64,000 nucleotides of DNA from contig OU862910.1 of the NCBI GenBank assembly GCA_917880885.1, positions 17,868,710 to 17,932,709 on the forward strand. Direction: 5' to 3'. A program made the translations under genes and the position numbers. Of this stretch, positions 22,480-34,212 are shown piece by piece; the stretch's first letter is position 1; each line of letters opens with the position of its first letter. The stretch comes from Limnephilus marmoratus. Lineage: Eukaryota; Arthropoda; Insecta; Trichoptera; Limnephilidae. Below the pieces are notes generated by a model. The model ran no database searches and had not been told where the DNA came from. It was given only the letters and a program-made list of their open reading frames with translations.

Positions 22480-23001
22480 TTATAAAAGTACACCGGTTAT
22501 TAAATGACAATCTAAATCACGTTTTGGCTTTTCCTGAACATTTATTTTACCCGGTGAATCAACATCATCATCTACATCAATTAGAGAATCAAAATAACTT
22601 TTTTTAACAGACTTTAAAACTTTGACCCTTTTGGGGCCGGGTCTACCCTTCGATGCACTTAAAAAACATTAAATAGATGTTATTAACCCCAAGCGAGCGA
22701 TTTTTTCAAATTTGACCGAAAAAATTACACCTTCGGGCTCAATTTACTCGAAAACGAAAGCTTAAATAAAATAAAATAAATTATACTCACCACAAAATGT
22801 TATGCGGATTCACCAGATTCCCGATTTGTACTACGAGTTATCGGATACCATGTATAGTGTTTGGATTTGGGACAGCCATGTTGGCTACGTAGATTGTAGA
22901 TGTATGGTTTCTTTGTTTTTAAACAATTGTTCAGTTAGCGGAAGATTTAGGAGTTAATTATTACAGTGTCCATATACATATTTAATTTTTGTTTTTTGAT
23001 A
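22480..23001. other. Non-coding sequence, nothing recognised
   Basis: No gene or repeat boundary seen before the MITE target duplication at 23002. Confidence 0.4.
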
Positions 23002-23009
23002 TTTTGAAA

Positions 23010-23494
23010 GACTCCAAATACTAATATCTACAGCCTGTATGTCGGACGAATATCTACAGCTCATATGATGAACTAATATCTACGAACTTCAGAGTGTTGA
23101 CTAATATCTACAGAGCTAAGGTCGGACGAATATCTATGACGGTCCCAGTGTTGACTAATATCTACAGAGCGTAGGTTGAACTAATATCTACAGAGCGTAG
23201 GTTGGACTAATCAACTAAATGTGTCCAATAGTCCGATATTAGGGATTTTTATCTGCATTCTTATATAAATTAAGTTTTTTAAACTGCGTATGCAATATTA
23301 CGTTATTCTAATATGCTATACATAATTGCAAATCCAACCTCTGCCAGTGCTGTAGATATTGGTCAACACTTTGGTTCTCATAGATATTAGTCAACAGTTT
23401 GAACTGTAGATATTCGTCAACACTTTGGTTCTCATAGATATTAGTTCGATTTTTTCAGTTTTTGGAATTCCTGTAGATATTAGTAGACGCCTCC
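23010..23494. mobile_element. MITE with 8-bp target duplication and repeated subterminal motif, copy 1
   Basis: It begins GACTCCAAATACTAATATC and ends ...GATATTAGTAGACGCCTCC. It is flanked by an exact 8-bp duplication, TTTTGAAA (23002-23009 and 23495-23502). The left half carries a series of (g)ACTAATATCTACAG or GACGAATATCTACAG units; the right half carries their complements (CTGTAGATATTAGT/CGTC). The duplication size fits the hAT superfamily. No transposase is inside. Copy 2 is at 25442-25872. Confidence 0.85.
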
Positions 23495-23502
23495 TTTTGA
23501 AA

Positions 23503-24240
23503 TCAGTTTTGTCATCTGCAGAACGAATGAGAGAAAGGGCATTCATTTTAGTACAGTTCGTCAAGTTCCTTTAAAAGATTTCAATGGATCGTTAGTGTGC
23601 ATCTCGTCTGTTTATATCATGATTCGTAACGATCTCATACGGTTGTTTTATGGTGATAGAATGGTGTCAATAATGAGTCATGTTTGGATAATGTGGATGT
23701 CTTCTTTAAGTAATAAACTAAAGTGTAGGCACAGATCATACTATGAACTGTGAACGCCAAGCCTGTTTTGGAATGTATTCATAGATACTAATTATATTAC
23801 GACACGCCATGTCTTCTTTGAACGTCCCAACTTATTCTTCAATTCACTTGCAAGTCATAAGTATGCATATTCTCCTGACCTGACCGCAAGTTCATTGTCC
23901 ATGCATTGTTCTAGTCGAAATCACGACAAATAATGGTGTTTTATCTTGTTATTTCATTGTTTTCTTATTTTTATTATTATTTTAGAAGCAAACAGTGCAG
24001 AGATAAAATGAGTGGTTAGCAGTTTGCAAGGTTTTAGAAATAATTATAAGGATCGGTACCAATGACATGTTTCTACAAATTTCTGGTTAAGTAATTATAT
24101 TTACACATTTTACAGGGCGGGGTTATAGGACGCGCTAGAAAATGATACGAGGTTAAGATAAAGATATACGCTACATAAAAAAATGTTTCGTATAAGTTTA
24201 TGTGTGTATATGTTTATGAACTTGTATATACTCGTATATG
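23503..24240. other. Non-coding spacer between MITE and foldback element
   Basis: No gene recognised. Confidence 0.4.
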
Positions 24241-24246
24241 GTTCCA

Positions 24247-24950
24247 TGACAGTTCATCCTGCGACAGTTCATCCGGCCGATAGTTCATCCTGCCGATAGT
24301 TCATCCTGCCGACAGTTCAGCCCGCCGACAATTCATCCGGCGACAATTCATCCTGCCTGATCATTTAGAAGATTTTTTCTTCAAGTAAGTATGCAAAGAG
24401 GATATACGGCCGTACAACCAAAATCGATATTCTTATATCTGAAGGCATCTTGAGTGGAAATCCGCTGTAAAAATATTTTTACTAACAATAATTTCGACTC
24501 TCGACAACCTAAACTAACCTAACCTAACCTAACCCAACCTAACCTAACCTAACCTAACCTAACCTAACCTAACCTAACCTAACCTAACCTATAAGTATAA
24601 CCTATAAGTATGTCGTATTTTGTTATTCACGCATGCTTCTTCGGAGAGTCGAAATTATTGTTAGTAAAAATATTTTTACAGCGGATTTCCACTCAAGATG
24701 CCTTCAGATATAAGTATATCGATTTTGGTTGTACCTACGGCCGTATATCCTCTTTGCATACTTACTTAATAAAAATCTTCTAAATGATCAGGCAGGATGA
24801 ATTGTCGCCGGATGAATTGTCGGCGGGATGAACTGTCGGCAGGATGAACTATCGGCAGGATGAACTGTCGGCAGGATGAACTGTCGGCAGGATGAACTGT
24901 CGCAGGATGAACTGTCGCCGGATGAATTGTCGCAGGACGAATTGTCGGGT
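24247..24950. mobile_element. Foldback (FB-like) element with tandem-repeat arms
   Basis: The outer part of each arm is a tandem array of about 15-17-bp units (gacagttcatcctgcc and variants): about seven units at 24248-24356 and about nine inverted units at 24790-24948. The inner part is a near-perfect inverted repeat of about 135 bp (24369-24503 against 24644-24780), including tatgcaaagaggatatacgg and ggaaatccgctgtaaaaata. The central loop is telomeric-type repeat. Tandem subrepeats at the tips of long inverted arms are the defining layout of Drosophila FB elements; homology is not claimed. Short frames here are repeat artefacts. Confidence 0.75.
24505..24592. repeat. Interstitial insect telomeric repeat (CCTAA)n
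   Basis: About 16 nearly perfect units of AACCT, i.e. (TTAGG)n on the other strand, with a few variants (aacctaaactaacc, taacccaacc). TTAGG is the ancestral insect telomere repeat. It forms the loop of the foldback element at 24247-24950. Confidence 0.9.
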
Positions 24951-25433
24951 CACCCTCGTATATATATGCCTGCATGTCTGAATAGGGTAAATCCACTGTT
25001 TTTGAACTCTCGAAAAAAAATTAATGAAGGTATTTTTATTTTATATTTATGTACGAATAAATTTTCCATAATAATTTAAAATGTGCCATTTTCGATTTGC
25101 CGCCAAAACAAGGTATTCGTTTTAATTCGTAAATTCGGCGGCGTTGACGTCATGCCGGGCAAAATTGGTGACAGACGTCTTACCGGACATTGGCGTTTTC
25201 TATGTCATAATGACGTTGCAGCCAGTTCGGAATTTGCGTGTTTTTCAAATCAATACCCCCTCCCTCCCCTTAGTGAGATAAATTTGGGCCACTTGGTATA
25301 TTTTTTTCAAGTAACGTGAGATTTTGCTGGACCCCTCCCCCCTCCCCCCTTTGAGCACATGTTATTAATGTACACCCCCTTCCCAGTAATATTTTTCCGA
25401 CGCAACGGCACGGATTCAAAAAATATGTCGATA
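24951..25433. other. Non-coding spacer
   Basis: No gene. Contains C-rich runs near 25255-25380 without known function. Confidence 0.4.
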
Positions 25434-25441
25434 GTTGAGTT

Positions 25442-25872
25442 GACTCCAGATACTAATATCTACAGCCTGTATGTCTGACGAATATCTACAGCTCATATGT
25501 TGAACTAATATCTACGAACTTCAGAGTGTTGACTAATATCTACAGAGCGTAGGTTGAACTAATATCTACAGAGCGTAGGTTGGACTAATCAGCTAAATGT
25601 GTCCAATAGTCCAATATTACGGATTTTTACATACACACTTATATAAATTAAGTTTTTTAAACTGCATACGCAATATTACATTATTCCAATATGCTACACA
25701 TAATTGCAAATCCAACCTCTGCCAGTGCTGTAGATATTCGTCAACACTTTGATTCTCATAGATATTAGTCAACAGTTTGTGCTGTAGATATTCGTCAACA
25801 CTTTGGTTCTCATAGATATTAGTTAGATTTTTTCAGTTTTTGGAATTCCTGTAGATATTAGTAGACGCCTCC
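25442..25872. mobile_element. MITE with 8-bp target duplication, copy 2
   Basis: Same family and orientation as 23010-23494, beginning GACTCCAGATACTAATATC and ending GTAGACGCCTCC. Its exact 8-bp duplication is GTTGAGTT (25434-25441 and 25873-25880). It is 54 bp shorter than copy 1, mainly because one subterminal unit is missing in the left array. Confidence 0.85.
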
Positions 25873-25880
25873 GTTGAGTT

Positions 25881-26329
25881 GGGACAAAGATTATTGGATA
25901 TTTTGATATCACGGGAAATCGGCCAGTTTGCAGCAGCGTTTGTTTTGTAAAATTGTTTGGTGTAGTATATTTGTAAAAATCGCGTACAGATGTAGGTAAT
26001 AAACACTCGAAACCTAGATCCAATTGCCCAGAAAGTAGAATAAAATTATTAATGCAATGTAATCTTTTAATAATTCGATAATAATTTCTATTTAATAAAA
26101 ATAATTACAAAACCAAAAAGAGATAACTTTAGCCTTCAATCTGTAACCCTGTTTTTCCTTATAGATTTTAACTTCGAAACTTAAAATACGAAAAATTTAT
26201 CAAAATTAAAAAAGCGCTTAATTCAAAAGTGTAAAAAAATTGTCTCTAATTAAAATATAAGTGTCAAAATTTACACAGTTATTAAACTGATAGTTGTGTA
26301 GTGAGTGATGAAACTGATGAGTGATCTCG
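25881..26329. other. Region upstream of the first recognised PDZ-gene exon
   Basis: AT-rich, no TATA box or CpG island clearly assignable. Possible 5' UTR or intron of the gene starting at 26330. Confidence 0.35.
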
Positions 26330-26561
26330 ATGCTTGATAAAGGCAATAAGAGCTGCTGCTACGTGGTGCGGGCGGAGGCCCCGCCCGAGCGGCAGGGGGC
26401 CCGCGTAGAGGGCGGGGGCTCCATGGGGGCCCCCCAAGGGGCGCGTCTGCTGAGGATGGCGCCCCTGCGGCACAGCTTCGCGGCCCCCTCGCCCACTAAG
26501 GGGGCCCAAGCGCAGGACAGCCTGTGGGGATACGCGAGCGATGCAGAATGCAGAAAGAAAG
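26330..26561 (+). CDS. PDZ-domain protein, N-terminal coding exon
   Basis: The ATG at 26330 (MLDKGNKSCCYVVRAEAPPE...) opens a 77-codon frame plus one base. It ends at the splice donor AAAG|GTAAAT (GT at 26562-26563), so the intron is phase 1. An in-frame TGA (26318-26320) lies just before, so either this ATG is the start or the exon begins at an unseen acceptor nearby. The product is rich in Gly, Pro, Ala and Arg, with no signal peptide or membrane segment. The exon is far more GC-rich than its surroundings. It is linked to 35163-36436 because the leftover G plus AT restores a GAT codon in the long open frame there. Joining is inference from phase; no transcript is available. Confidence 0.6.
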
Positions 26562-26700
26562 GTAAATATGATATTTTTATAATTTTTGTAGGTATGTACC
26601 TATTACTTTTATTGATTTCATACAATTACACTTTTTATTAGTTTCCATGGCAAAGTTTTTACACGATGTGGGTGTAAAGTGTAAACAAATTTTCACAATA

Positions 26701-27406
26701 GAGAACTCCAGTCCATTTTTTTTTTAATGAACTTTAATAACCTTCTAGCTTAAATAACTGCTTTTTTTTATTTTTAGAGTTAGTTTTAAAATTTAAAATA
26801 ATTGTCAAAGTTTGAATTTTTCAAGATCGCATTAGAAATAATCGTGTGGCGTCATCACTCTTGAAAAGTTACTATAGGATCGGGCAATCAGCTGATCAAC
26901 TGCTGCCATTTTGAATTCGGTGTTCGAAGTATTTAATAGTAGCATTATTTTTTTTGTGCAGTAGTTTTTGAATATTTTTAATAATAAAGATAAACTAATA
27001 AGAGATACCTTTATTTTTTACACATTATTTAGGCCTAAATAATGTTTCAATAAACACAACAACTAAATCTCTATAAACAATATGTAAATAAATGAAAAAA
27101 TTTATATGATGGCTTGTGTCATACCTATATTTCCGTAAATTTCCCATACAATGACGTTACGACACGAGGAACAGTGACGTCACCACTAAACATTTCAATA
27201 ATGCCAACTTGACGGCGTGTTTCTACCACCTGATTAAAAATGGACTTTTTAATAATTTTTTTTTAAAACTCTGCGTTTAATATTATTAAATAAAACTTAC
27301 ACATTCAGATTAAGCGTTTATTGGTCGATATTTAAAAAAATATGCTCATATAGACTCTGTATGAACATATTTTTTTAAAGCCATAATATTTTTCACTGGA
27401 GTCCCT
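26701..27406. mobile_element. TA-flanked MITE (Tc1/mariner-like), copy 2
   Basis: The ends, GAGAACTCCAGTCC and ...CACTGGAGTCCCT, sit next to TA (26699-26700 and 27407-27408). The body follows 14554-15190 in order: cagctgatcaactgctgcca, tctctataaacaatatgtaa, and a TGACGTCA at 27175-27182. Confidence 0.75.
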
Positions 27407-27979
27407 TATTCTCCTTTTATTATGTTTTTGTTTAGTTTCTAGATTTCTTTACATTGTGTTCATTTATTTGCACGTTGATTATCACTCTGTTCTCTTAGCC
27501 TTGTTTAACTTGATTTAAATATATTCATATCTGTTTTTTGTTTTGTTTTGGGGCGGTCATTAAATATTTTGGTAGCACAAAATTTTATATTTATCCATCC
27601 AAAAGATGTATCCAAACTGGGAATAAATAACCACTGTACTTTGGCGTATTGCCCTGGTTCAGTATTAATGTTGGGCTGTGGAATATTCTGATATGTTTTA
27701 TTTTAGTTTAATTTAAAAAAATGATAGTATAGTGAAAACTTGAAAGTTTTAAAATATTTCGTCAGTCGGATTTGTGCCATCATTTTTTGAAGGAACGTAA
27801 TTGAAATGTATTTATGCGTGTGACAAGTTAATCACAACACACCCCATTTAGAGACGCCATATGCACATTATTAGGTATGCAACAATATATATGAAACCCG
27901 ATAAATATCGATATATCGACCCCAATAATTATCGATATTTAACGATATCGATGATACGCCGATATCCATATATACATAT

Positions 27980-29610
27980 ATTTTTTTTTAACATAAACTT
28001 CACACAGGAGGCCTTGAGGAAAATAATTTCCCTCAGGGCCTATGTCATCTGGGATGCTATGTGAGTTTGTGTTTTTGAGGAGAGGAAGGAATGAACATTG
28101 GTCTTGAAGAGACCTATGTTGTAGGAAGGAGGAAACACAGAGGCCGACAAATCATTCCACAGCCGAGCTGTTGAACATAAGAACGAGTCGAAGAAACGAC
28201 CCGTTCTCATGTGACAAATGTCAACCGTGTACAAATGTTGGGCACGCGTTTGGCGTATTTCCCGACTATGCACCGATGCCGAAGGGATCAATGATGCTAG
28301 TTCCTCGGAGAATCTTCCATTGTAATACCGGTAGAACAAGGATAGCATTCCCACCCGACGCCTGTGTTCTAAAGATTGCAATCCGTCTGTTAAGATGGGA
28401 GAATCTATCAAACGGACCGCCCGTTTCTGCACAGAGTCGAGGGTATTTTTCAGGTATTTTGGAGCTCCAGACCAGAGGTGGCTACCAAATTCAACCGTGG
28501 GGCGCACTTGCGATTTGTACAGGGTTAGCAGTTGTGCACTATTAAAGTATCTGTGGGCCCTATACAGTACGCCCAGTTTCTGGGAGCCTAACTTTACTTT
28601 GGCTTCGATGGAGCCCCCATACCTGAGCTGGTCAATTAGGGTTACACCAAGCATATCAATGGAGGGCCTGTTCGGAAGATTGCTTCCGTTGAAAGTGACT
28701 AGATTTTCATTTCGATCCCTTTTAGTCGTAATCAGACAAGATTGGGTCTTTGAAACATTAAATTCAACGAGATTATTTGTACCCCAAGAGAAAACACTCT
28801 CGAGGTAACCGTCCATTCTTTGCTTCAATGCCCTACGAGCTGTTGGAGTTTGTGAGCCCTTTGGGGGCTTGTCAAACAAAAAGCTATCATGAACTGTACT
28901 GTCATCCGCATAACAGTGAATTGGTGCACATGAAAAAAGGTCGTTGATGTGCAACAAAAGCAAAGTCGGAGACAGAACCGATCCCTGCGGGACGCCAGCA
29001 TTTATCGAGTGTGAGGAAGAGGTGAAACCATCGATTACCGTCTGAATCGACCTCTCCCTCAAGAAGTCGGCAATCCAAGTACACAAGGATGCGGGAAGTC
29101 CGTAAGAATGCAGTTTGTTGACAAGTCCTCGGTGCCAAACCCGGTCAAAGGCCTTGGAGATGTCCAGTGCAACCGTTTGGGTCTCACCGAAACGTTCCAG
29201 GCATCGCCCCCAAACATGCGTCACATACGCGAGAAGATCACCGCACGAGCGGTTCCGCCGGAATCCGTATTGACGGTCGTTAATAATTTTGTTCTTCGCG
29301 AGGTATGTGAGCTGATAGAACAGAACAGATAGCTGACAGAACTGATGAGATCGCTATGGGGCGGTAGTTGGCCGGGTTGGAGCGGTCACCCTTCTTTGGA
29401 ATAGGATGGATAATCGCTTTTTTCCAACCAGAGGGCACAGAGTCAGTCTTCAGGGACATTTTGAAGAGCTTCGTCAAAATTGGAGCTATTTCTGCAGCGC
29501 ACCTCTGTAGTACCATGGCAGGTATTCCGTCAGGCCCACTAGCTTTATTAACATCAAGCCCTCGTAAAACATGGAGTACTTCCCGATGCCTGATCCTCAG
29601 CTTTTTCAAT
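27980..29610 (-). pseudogene. Jockey-like non-LTR retrotransposon, reverse transcriptase remnant
   Basis: The most complete LINE copy here. The minus frame ending at 28040 covers 394 residues with LDISKAFDRVW (residues 20-30, first catalytic Asp), GVPQGSVLSP (77-86) and YADD (105-108), then the thumb (GSHLWSGAPKYLKNTLDSVQ). A second frame (29280-29600) holds the upstream fingers: LDVNKASGPDGIPAMVLQ and IIHPIPKKGDRSNPANYRPI. Between them (29224-29290) a deletion and frame change remove the segment before 'THVWG'. The 5' end and endonuclease are absent. The 3' tail (cctcctgtgtgaagtttatg plus poly(A), plus-strand T-run 27981-27990) is shared with the short repeats. Confidence 0.9.
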
Positions 29611-29746
29611 ATCTCAATATCGAAAAACGAAATATGGAAAAACGCGCCCAAATAGAATATCCACAAAAACGGGTAAAATGCTATTATTATATCTTTCTGC
29701 TCTTGTAAATAGTCTAAGAGTAAACATTCTTTAAACATGGCAAGAG

Positions 29747-29932
29747 ATGCAAGATGTTTATCCCAATATTTTTAAAGTGGCAATGAGTCATTTACCAATT
29801 GTGGCAACAAGTGTTCCTTCTGAACGTCTTTTTCCAAAGGCAGGAGCCACTATAACTAAAAGCAGAAACCGGCTACAAGGAAGCAGAGTGTCAAAGTTAC
29901 TATTTTTAAGTTCGATAAAGGGTACAAAATAA
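29747..29932 (+). pseudogene. hAT transposase C-terminal dimerisation domain
   Basis: The sequence PIVATSVPSERLFPKAGATI followed by TKSRNRL is the hallmark of the hATC dimerisation region at the C-terminus of hAT transposases, which is needed for the active multimer. The frame is open to its stop at 29932, but the upstream catalytic DDE part is gone: there is an in-frame stop just before (29728-29730), then the LINE. Non-functional remnant. Confidence 0.85.
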
Positions 29933-31019
29933 TGGATAAATTTTTTAAATAAATTTATGACAAAAAAATTATATACCTATCCAAAATTTGTGATTATTCA
30001 TTGGATAAGTATAAAAAAATTACACATGTACATAATCGATAAACTAAAACTACATTGGATTTCTATAAGCCTTTAAAAAATAAGAAATATCGATATATCG
30101 ACTTACTAGACCGATATATCAATACCGACTTAATTCGATATATATCGATATCGATATATCGATATTTTTAAAAACCTTGCATCCCTAGCCATAATCCCAC
30201 TGACTCCGGGATTAATTCAGATATACGGATAATACTTGAATGACTACCATTTAGAAATAAAAAATAATTACGATAATTTGATGTGTTTGCTCTTGGCCAT
30301 ATCTAGGTCTAAATAATCAGTGTCCTCGAACAATATTTTGCCAGAAAATTAAAAGTTCCCTTTCTTCCACCATCCTCGTCATTTCTTCGTCACCTCTTCA
30401 ATAGCTTCAGGTTGTTTGTAATGGAATTCTTTTACTCTCGTGTCTTCGTGACATGAAACGAATTACTTCTTTAACTGTGCATTGTACAAGCTGTGATCCC
30501 TTTCTCTTATCGAATCTCGATTGCGTTGCATCCATCGATTGTTTTATTATTTACAGACAGTCGCGTCAAATCTTATCTTCATTGAGTAGGTAATGAGTAT
30601 TTATGATTATTATCGAGGCATTTCTTTCAATCATACGGTATTAAAATTTGCAAACAAGGCTTATAATTTATTGATAATTTATTGATGACTGATAAAAATA
30701 ACATTGATACGACCTTGAGCATTCCTTGAAGAAAATAAGTGAAATATAATCAATCTCTTCGAAATACCGAAAAGTTAGAAATAAGATAAAGTGGTTTCCT
30801 GTGATTCTGCTTTTACAGTAGCTTTAGTCAGGAATTTTTAATATTTTTACAATAATTGTTCACATTTTTAAGTCACGCTTTTTAATGACAGTCAAAATAG
30901 TTCAAATCCTAGGTGCAGAGTTAATGTTATAAGTCAAAATATCTGACAACAGATATTTGTGAATTTATTGGACATTAGACATTTGTGAATTTTGAAAATC
31001 ATGAGGAAATTCTGTTAAC

Positions 31020-32075
31020 TTAAGGCTCCGCATCCGGGCTCGAAAAGAAGAATATGGAGAGATATGAAATTACGAATGTTAGAGGAGAGCGCTAACATTT
31101 ACAGCGACAAAATCGGTGCGAAAATTGCGAAAATGTTTATTTAATAAAACACGACTTGTTTAAAATAGAGCAAAAATCTCGCGGCCATTGTCTTAAGCAG
31201 CATTTAAAGAAACATTGTGATTTTTTTCATACATATAACTTGTCAAATAACTGAGACAAACTTGTTTATAATAATTTTTGGAGCATACTTTGCGATTTTT
31301 TTCTATCTAGGGAATTTTACATAATTTGCATTTCGGCGCGGGCAATGTCGAGATATTAAATTTTTAAAATCTAAGAAACGTGTTAAATAAAAAGGATATG
31401 AAAAAGGTCTACTACGTATTATGTCATTCTCGAATTGAACACAGCCTGAATACGATTCAAAAAGGAATCATAAAGACCATATTGAAAGTACCAATTAGAA
31501 CGCCTTCAATTGAAATTTTCAATAACTTTGACATACCAAATGTACAGCAAATATATGCCAAAAATATTTTATTGAAGCTCTTCAAAAATAATGAATCCTC
31601 TACTAGACCGTGTATGCATAACACTAGATCGAATAAAAATTATATAAAAAATATTACAAGTTATAAAACCACATTTGGACAAAGAAACTATACATACTTT
31701 GCAACATAACTACATAACATCCTTTCCCAAGACATAAAACTAATAAAAAATCCAATTAAATACAAATCAAGAATAAAAATATGGCTTAAAGAGGTTAATA
31801 AGAGAACACTAGCGAAGACGCTAAAAACGACATAGAAGACAAATGAACTATATTTAAATAACTTTAGTCCGCCTCGGTACAGGACCCCCTAGTGAGGAGG
31901 ACTAAGAAATACAATATTTTTAACTTAATTTCACATTACATTTTGTATGTAAAAATTTTTTATATAGTCGCTATAATAAAAACAAAAAAAATTATCTTCA
32001 AGAATAAAATATATTTTTTTAAGAGCTTTAAAACTTGTCTTTAAATCGGTGGTAATTCGGGTAGCGGGCTCTTAA
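31020..32075 (+). mobile_element. TTAA-bounded MITE (piggyBac-like) split by a LINE
   Basis: The left end is TTAAGGCTCCGCATCCGGG (31020) and the right end ...ATTCGGGTAGCGGGCTCTTAA (32075), homologous to the complete element at 41782-42209. The body breaks at 31358 (gagatatta) and resumes at 31991 (attatcttcaagaata). The insertion is a LINE fragment. Confidence 0.75.
31359..31990 (+). pseudogene. LINE 3' fragment inside the TTAA MITE
   Basis: The frame 31380-31709 encodes reverse-transcriptase C-terminal sequence (SIEIFNNFDIPNVQQIYAKN, FGQRNYTYFAT), related to the minus-strand copy at 55437-55754. It lacks all catalytic motifs. The 3' UTR ends 'aataaaaacaaaaaaa'. ATTA at 31355-31358 and 31991-31994 is a possible short target duplication. 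Confidence 0.7.
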
Positions 32076-32799
32076 AGGTCGTTTTCTAAAGTTTATCCTA
32101 ATTTAGTTAAACACTGTGGCAATACAACACTATCTTTTTAAATTGTCTCTGTTTACCACTTCCACTGAAAATTATTACTAATATATTAATTTTTTCATTC
32201 TTTTCATAAAAAAAATAGGAACGAAACAAATTGAACGCCAACCTCAAATAAGACATCTTACAAATAGAAAGTTCCCATAAAACGTAGCTTTAAACCTCAA
32301 TGTACTAGGTACAGTAATAATTTCACAACATAAAGGTTTGCTTGAATTACAAAATTCACATGAAACGTGCTAAGTACCCACATAAAAATATTTCCTCTTT
32401 CGGTATAAAATTATCTGTGCTGTAGTAAGCATTAATCTGCCAAGTATTTCAGTCACTTTGCAAGATATCCATTAGATAAGCTGATGTTCCCAAGATTGCT
32501 TTTTGCCTTATTTGAGTAATATAATATTTTAATGGAGTCATAAAATTAATAATTCATGCAGTTCATTAAAGCAATTTTAACAGTATTTTAATACCGTTTA
32601 GTAGGTAGATTCCTACTCACAAATATTGTTATCATCGTTTAGACGAAATATTATTTTAAAAAGTTTTAGTAGGTATAAATTTAAGTGGTCAAGTCATTAT
32701 GAAAAAGATTATTCACGTTTTAAGCAATTAATGCATTTTCTATAAGTTCGCTTTTAAAAGCCCAGATTCATGATAATAACCATGTAATCAGCATTCGTA

Positions 32800-32877
32800 C
32801 AGCATCTTCAAAGATGACATAGGCCCTGAGGGAGATTATTTTCCTCAGGGCCTCCTGTGTGGAGTTAATGTAAAAAA
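32800..32877 (+). repeat. Tail fragment of short poly(A) repeat or its LINE
   Basis: Only the shared 3' end remains: 'catcttcaaagatgacatag', ccctgagggagattattttc, cctcctgtgtggagttaatg and poly(A). It cannot be assigned to the SINE-like or the LINE partner. Confidence 0.7.
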
Positions 32878-32912
32878 AATGTAATAACATTATTATGAAA
32901 ACGATCTGCCGA

Positions 32913-33163
32913 GCGATTCAATATCTCTTGTGGGATCGTTATCGAGATAACGGACGTGATCCACCGTCAGACTTGTGTGATTTGTTTCCTTTTTCTATAT
33001 AAAACGTACATTAAATGAATAAATAATCATGCGTACTTGCAGGAATTCGCGTTTAAAACGATCTAAACTAAAATATGTGACACACAAATCTGACAGAAGA
33101 TCACGTCCGTTATCTCGATAATGATCCCACAAAAGATATAGAATCGCTCGTTTGATGTCGTCG
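32913..33163. mobile_element. Foldback MITE
   Basis: The left arm (gagcgattcaatatctcttg, tgggatcgttatcgagataa, cggacgtgatc) is the approximate complement of the right arm (about 33075-33155) over about 75 bp. The spacer is AT-rich. No coding content or clear target duplication. Confidence 0.65.
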
Positions 33164-34212
33164 TACTTTTCGGTGACCCGACAGTTGTCCTCCGACAGTT
33201 GGCCCCTCGAAATTATAGTTATTATAAAATTATAATTTTTTGTTTATTATTTATTTATCAATTTCAAACCTAAAATTGACGTTAAAAATACCATTCACAA
33301 TAAGGGAACGTACCCATACTACGTGACACGTTATACAAATACAGACAAGAAGTTTTATTCTTGATTCATTTGGATGATATGTTTTACACGTTTGTTATTC
33401 GGCAGTATGTCCTCTCTGCACACTCCTCCGGAGAAACTTGCTTAAGTTTTGCATAAATACGTATACCGTATTTTTCCTAAACCTGTCATGAAAGCGTACC
33501 TTTCAACGTTTTCATCGTTTATTATTAGAGTTTTTAAAATATTCCGAAAAATTATATTTTTAATAAATATTCGTTCATTGACATTCCTGCATGACATTTA
33601 CTCAAAACGTTAAAATTGTGTTGTCAAAATTCAAATCTATTTCAGAACATAATAAACGCCACTAGCTTGCGTTATTATTTTCTAATCGCAAGAATAAATA
33701 TTTCTTTACGTGATGTTCTTCACCAAACTTAAAAAAACGGGTTGCTGGAAAGCGAAAGTTGGTTGAAGATGTAATAGGGTTTCTGTAAAGTTTAATCTTT
33801 TAACAAATGGTTTCCGGAAACCCTTAAAAACCAGCTTGATGACAGCATTGTTTAGATGCCTGCAAGAAGTGGCTACTACATACTAAAATACGGAATAATA
33901 ATAGAAGAAATGTAATCATGTCGTTTTAATAATGGATGCCGATGTGCGAAATATTAGTTCGAAAATTTTGTTAGGTACCCACTATTAAATGTACACAAGC
34001 TTATAAAGTTAATTTATTCATTAAAATGTTCACTTTTGGATATTTCTTTGTTATTACAATAAAATAAAAATATCCACGTGCAAAAATTTACATTTTATCA
34101 TTATTTGTGAGAAATTAGAAATAATTTTAATTTATCTTCGAATCAATTCAGATTCGTTTAGGTCAAGTAATAAAAAACATGATTTGAGATTTCAAGGCCA
34201 AAAGTATTAATG

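Larger units (their letters stand above)
27872..30186 (+). mobile_element. hAT element with a LINE inserted
   Basis: The left end, TAGGTATGCAACAATATA, and the complement of the right end, TAGGGATGCAAGGTTTTT, form a decayed terminal repeat. Each is followed inward by atatcgatatatcg arrays (27900-27970 and 30085-30170). Flanking octamers CACATTAT and GCCATAAT agree at 5 of 8 positions, suggesting an old 8-bp duplication. The remaining coding part is the C-terminal dimerisation domain at 29747-29932. A minus-strand jockey-like LINE occupies 27980-29610. Confidence 0.7.

Noticed and set aside
24247..24360. Regular short repeats suggesting a CRISPR array
   Set aside because: Units are adjacent without unique spacers, the window is eukaryotic, and the array is one arm of a foldback element.
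24505..24592. True chromosome end
   Set aside because: The repeat is only about 88 bp, lies inside a foldback loop and has unrelated DNA on both sides.
24766..25079. Open frames with repeated HPA or DEL(S) residues
   Set aside because: Direct translation of the tandem subunits in the foldback arm; no evidence of coding.
28171..28808. Plus-strand frames of 124 and 137 residues
   Set aside because: Shadows of the antisense reverse transcriptase, which has recognisable catalytic motifs on the minus strand.
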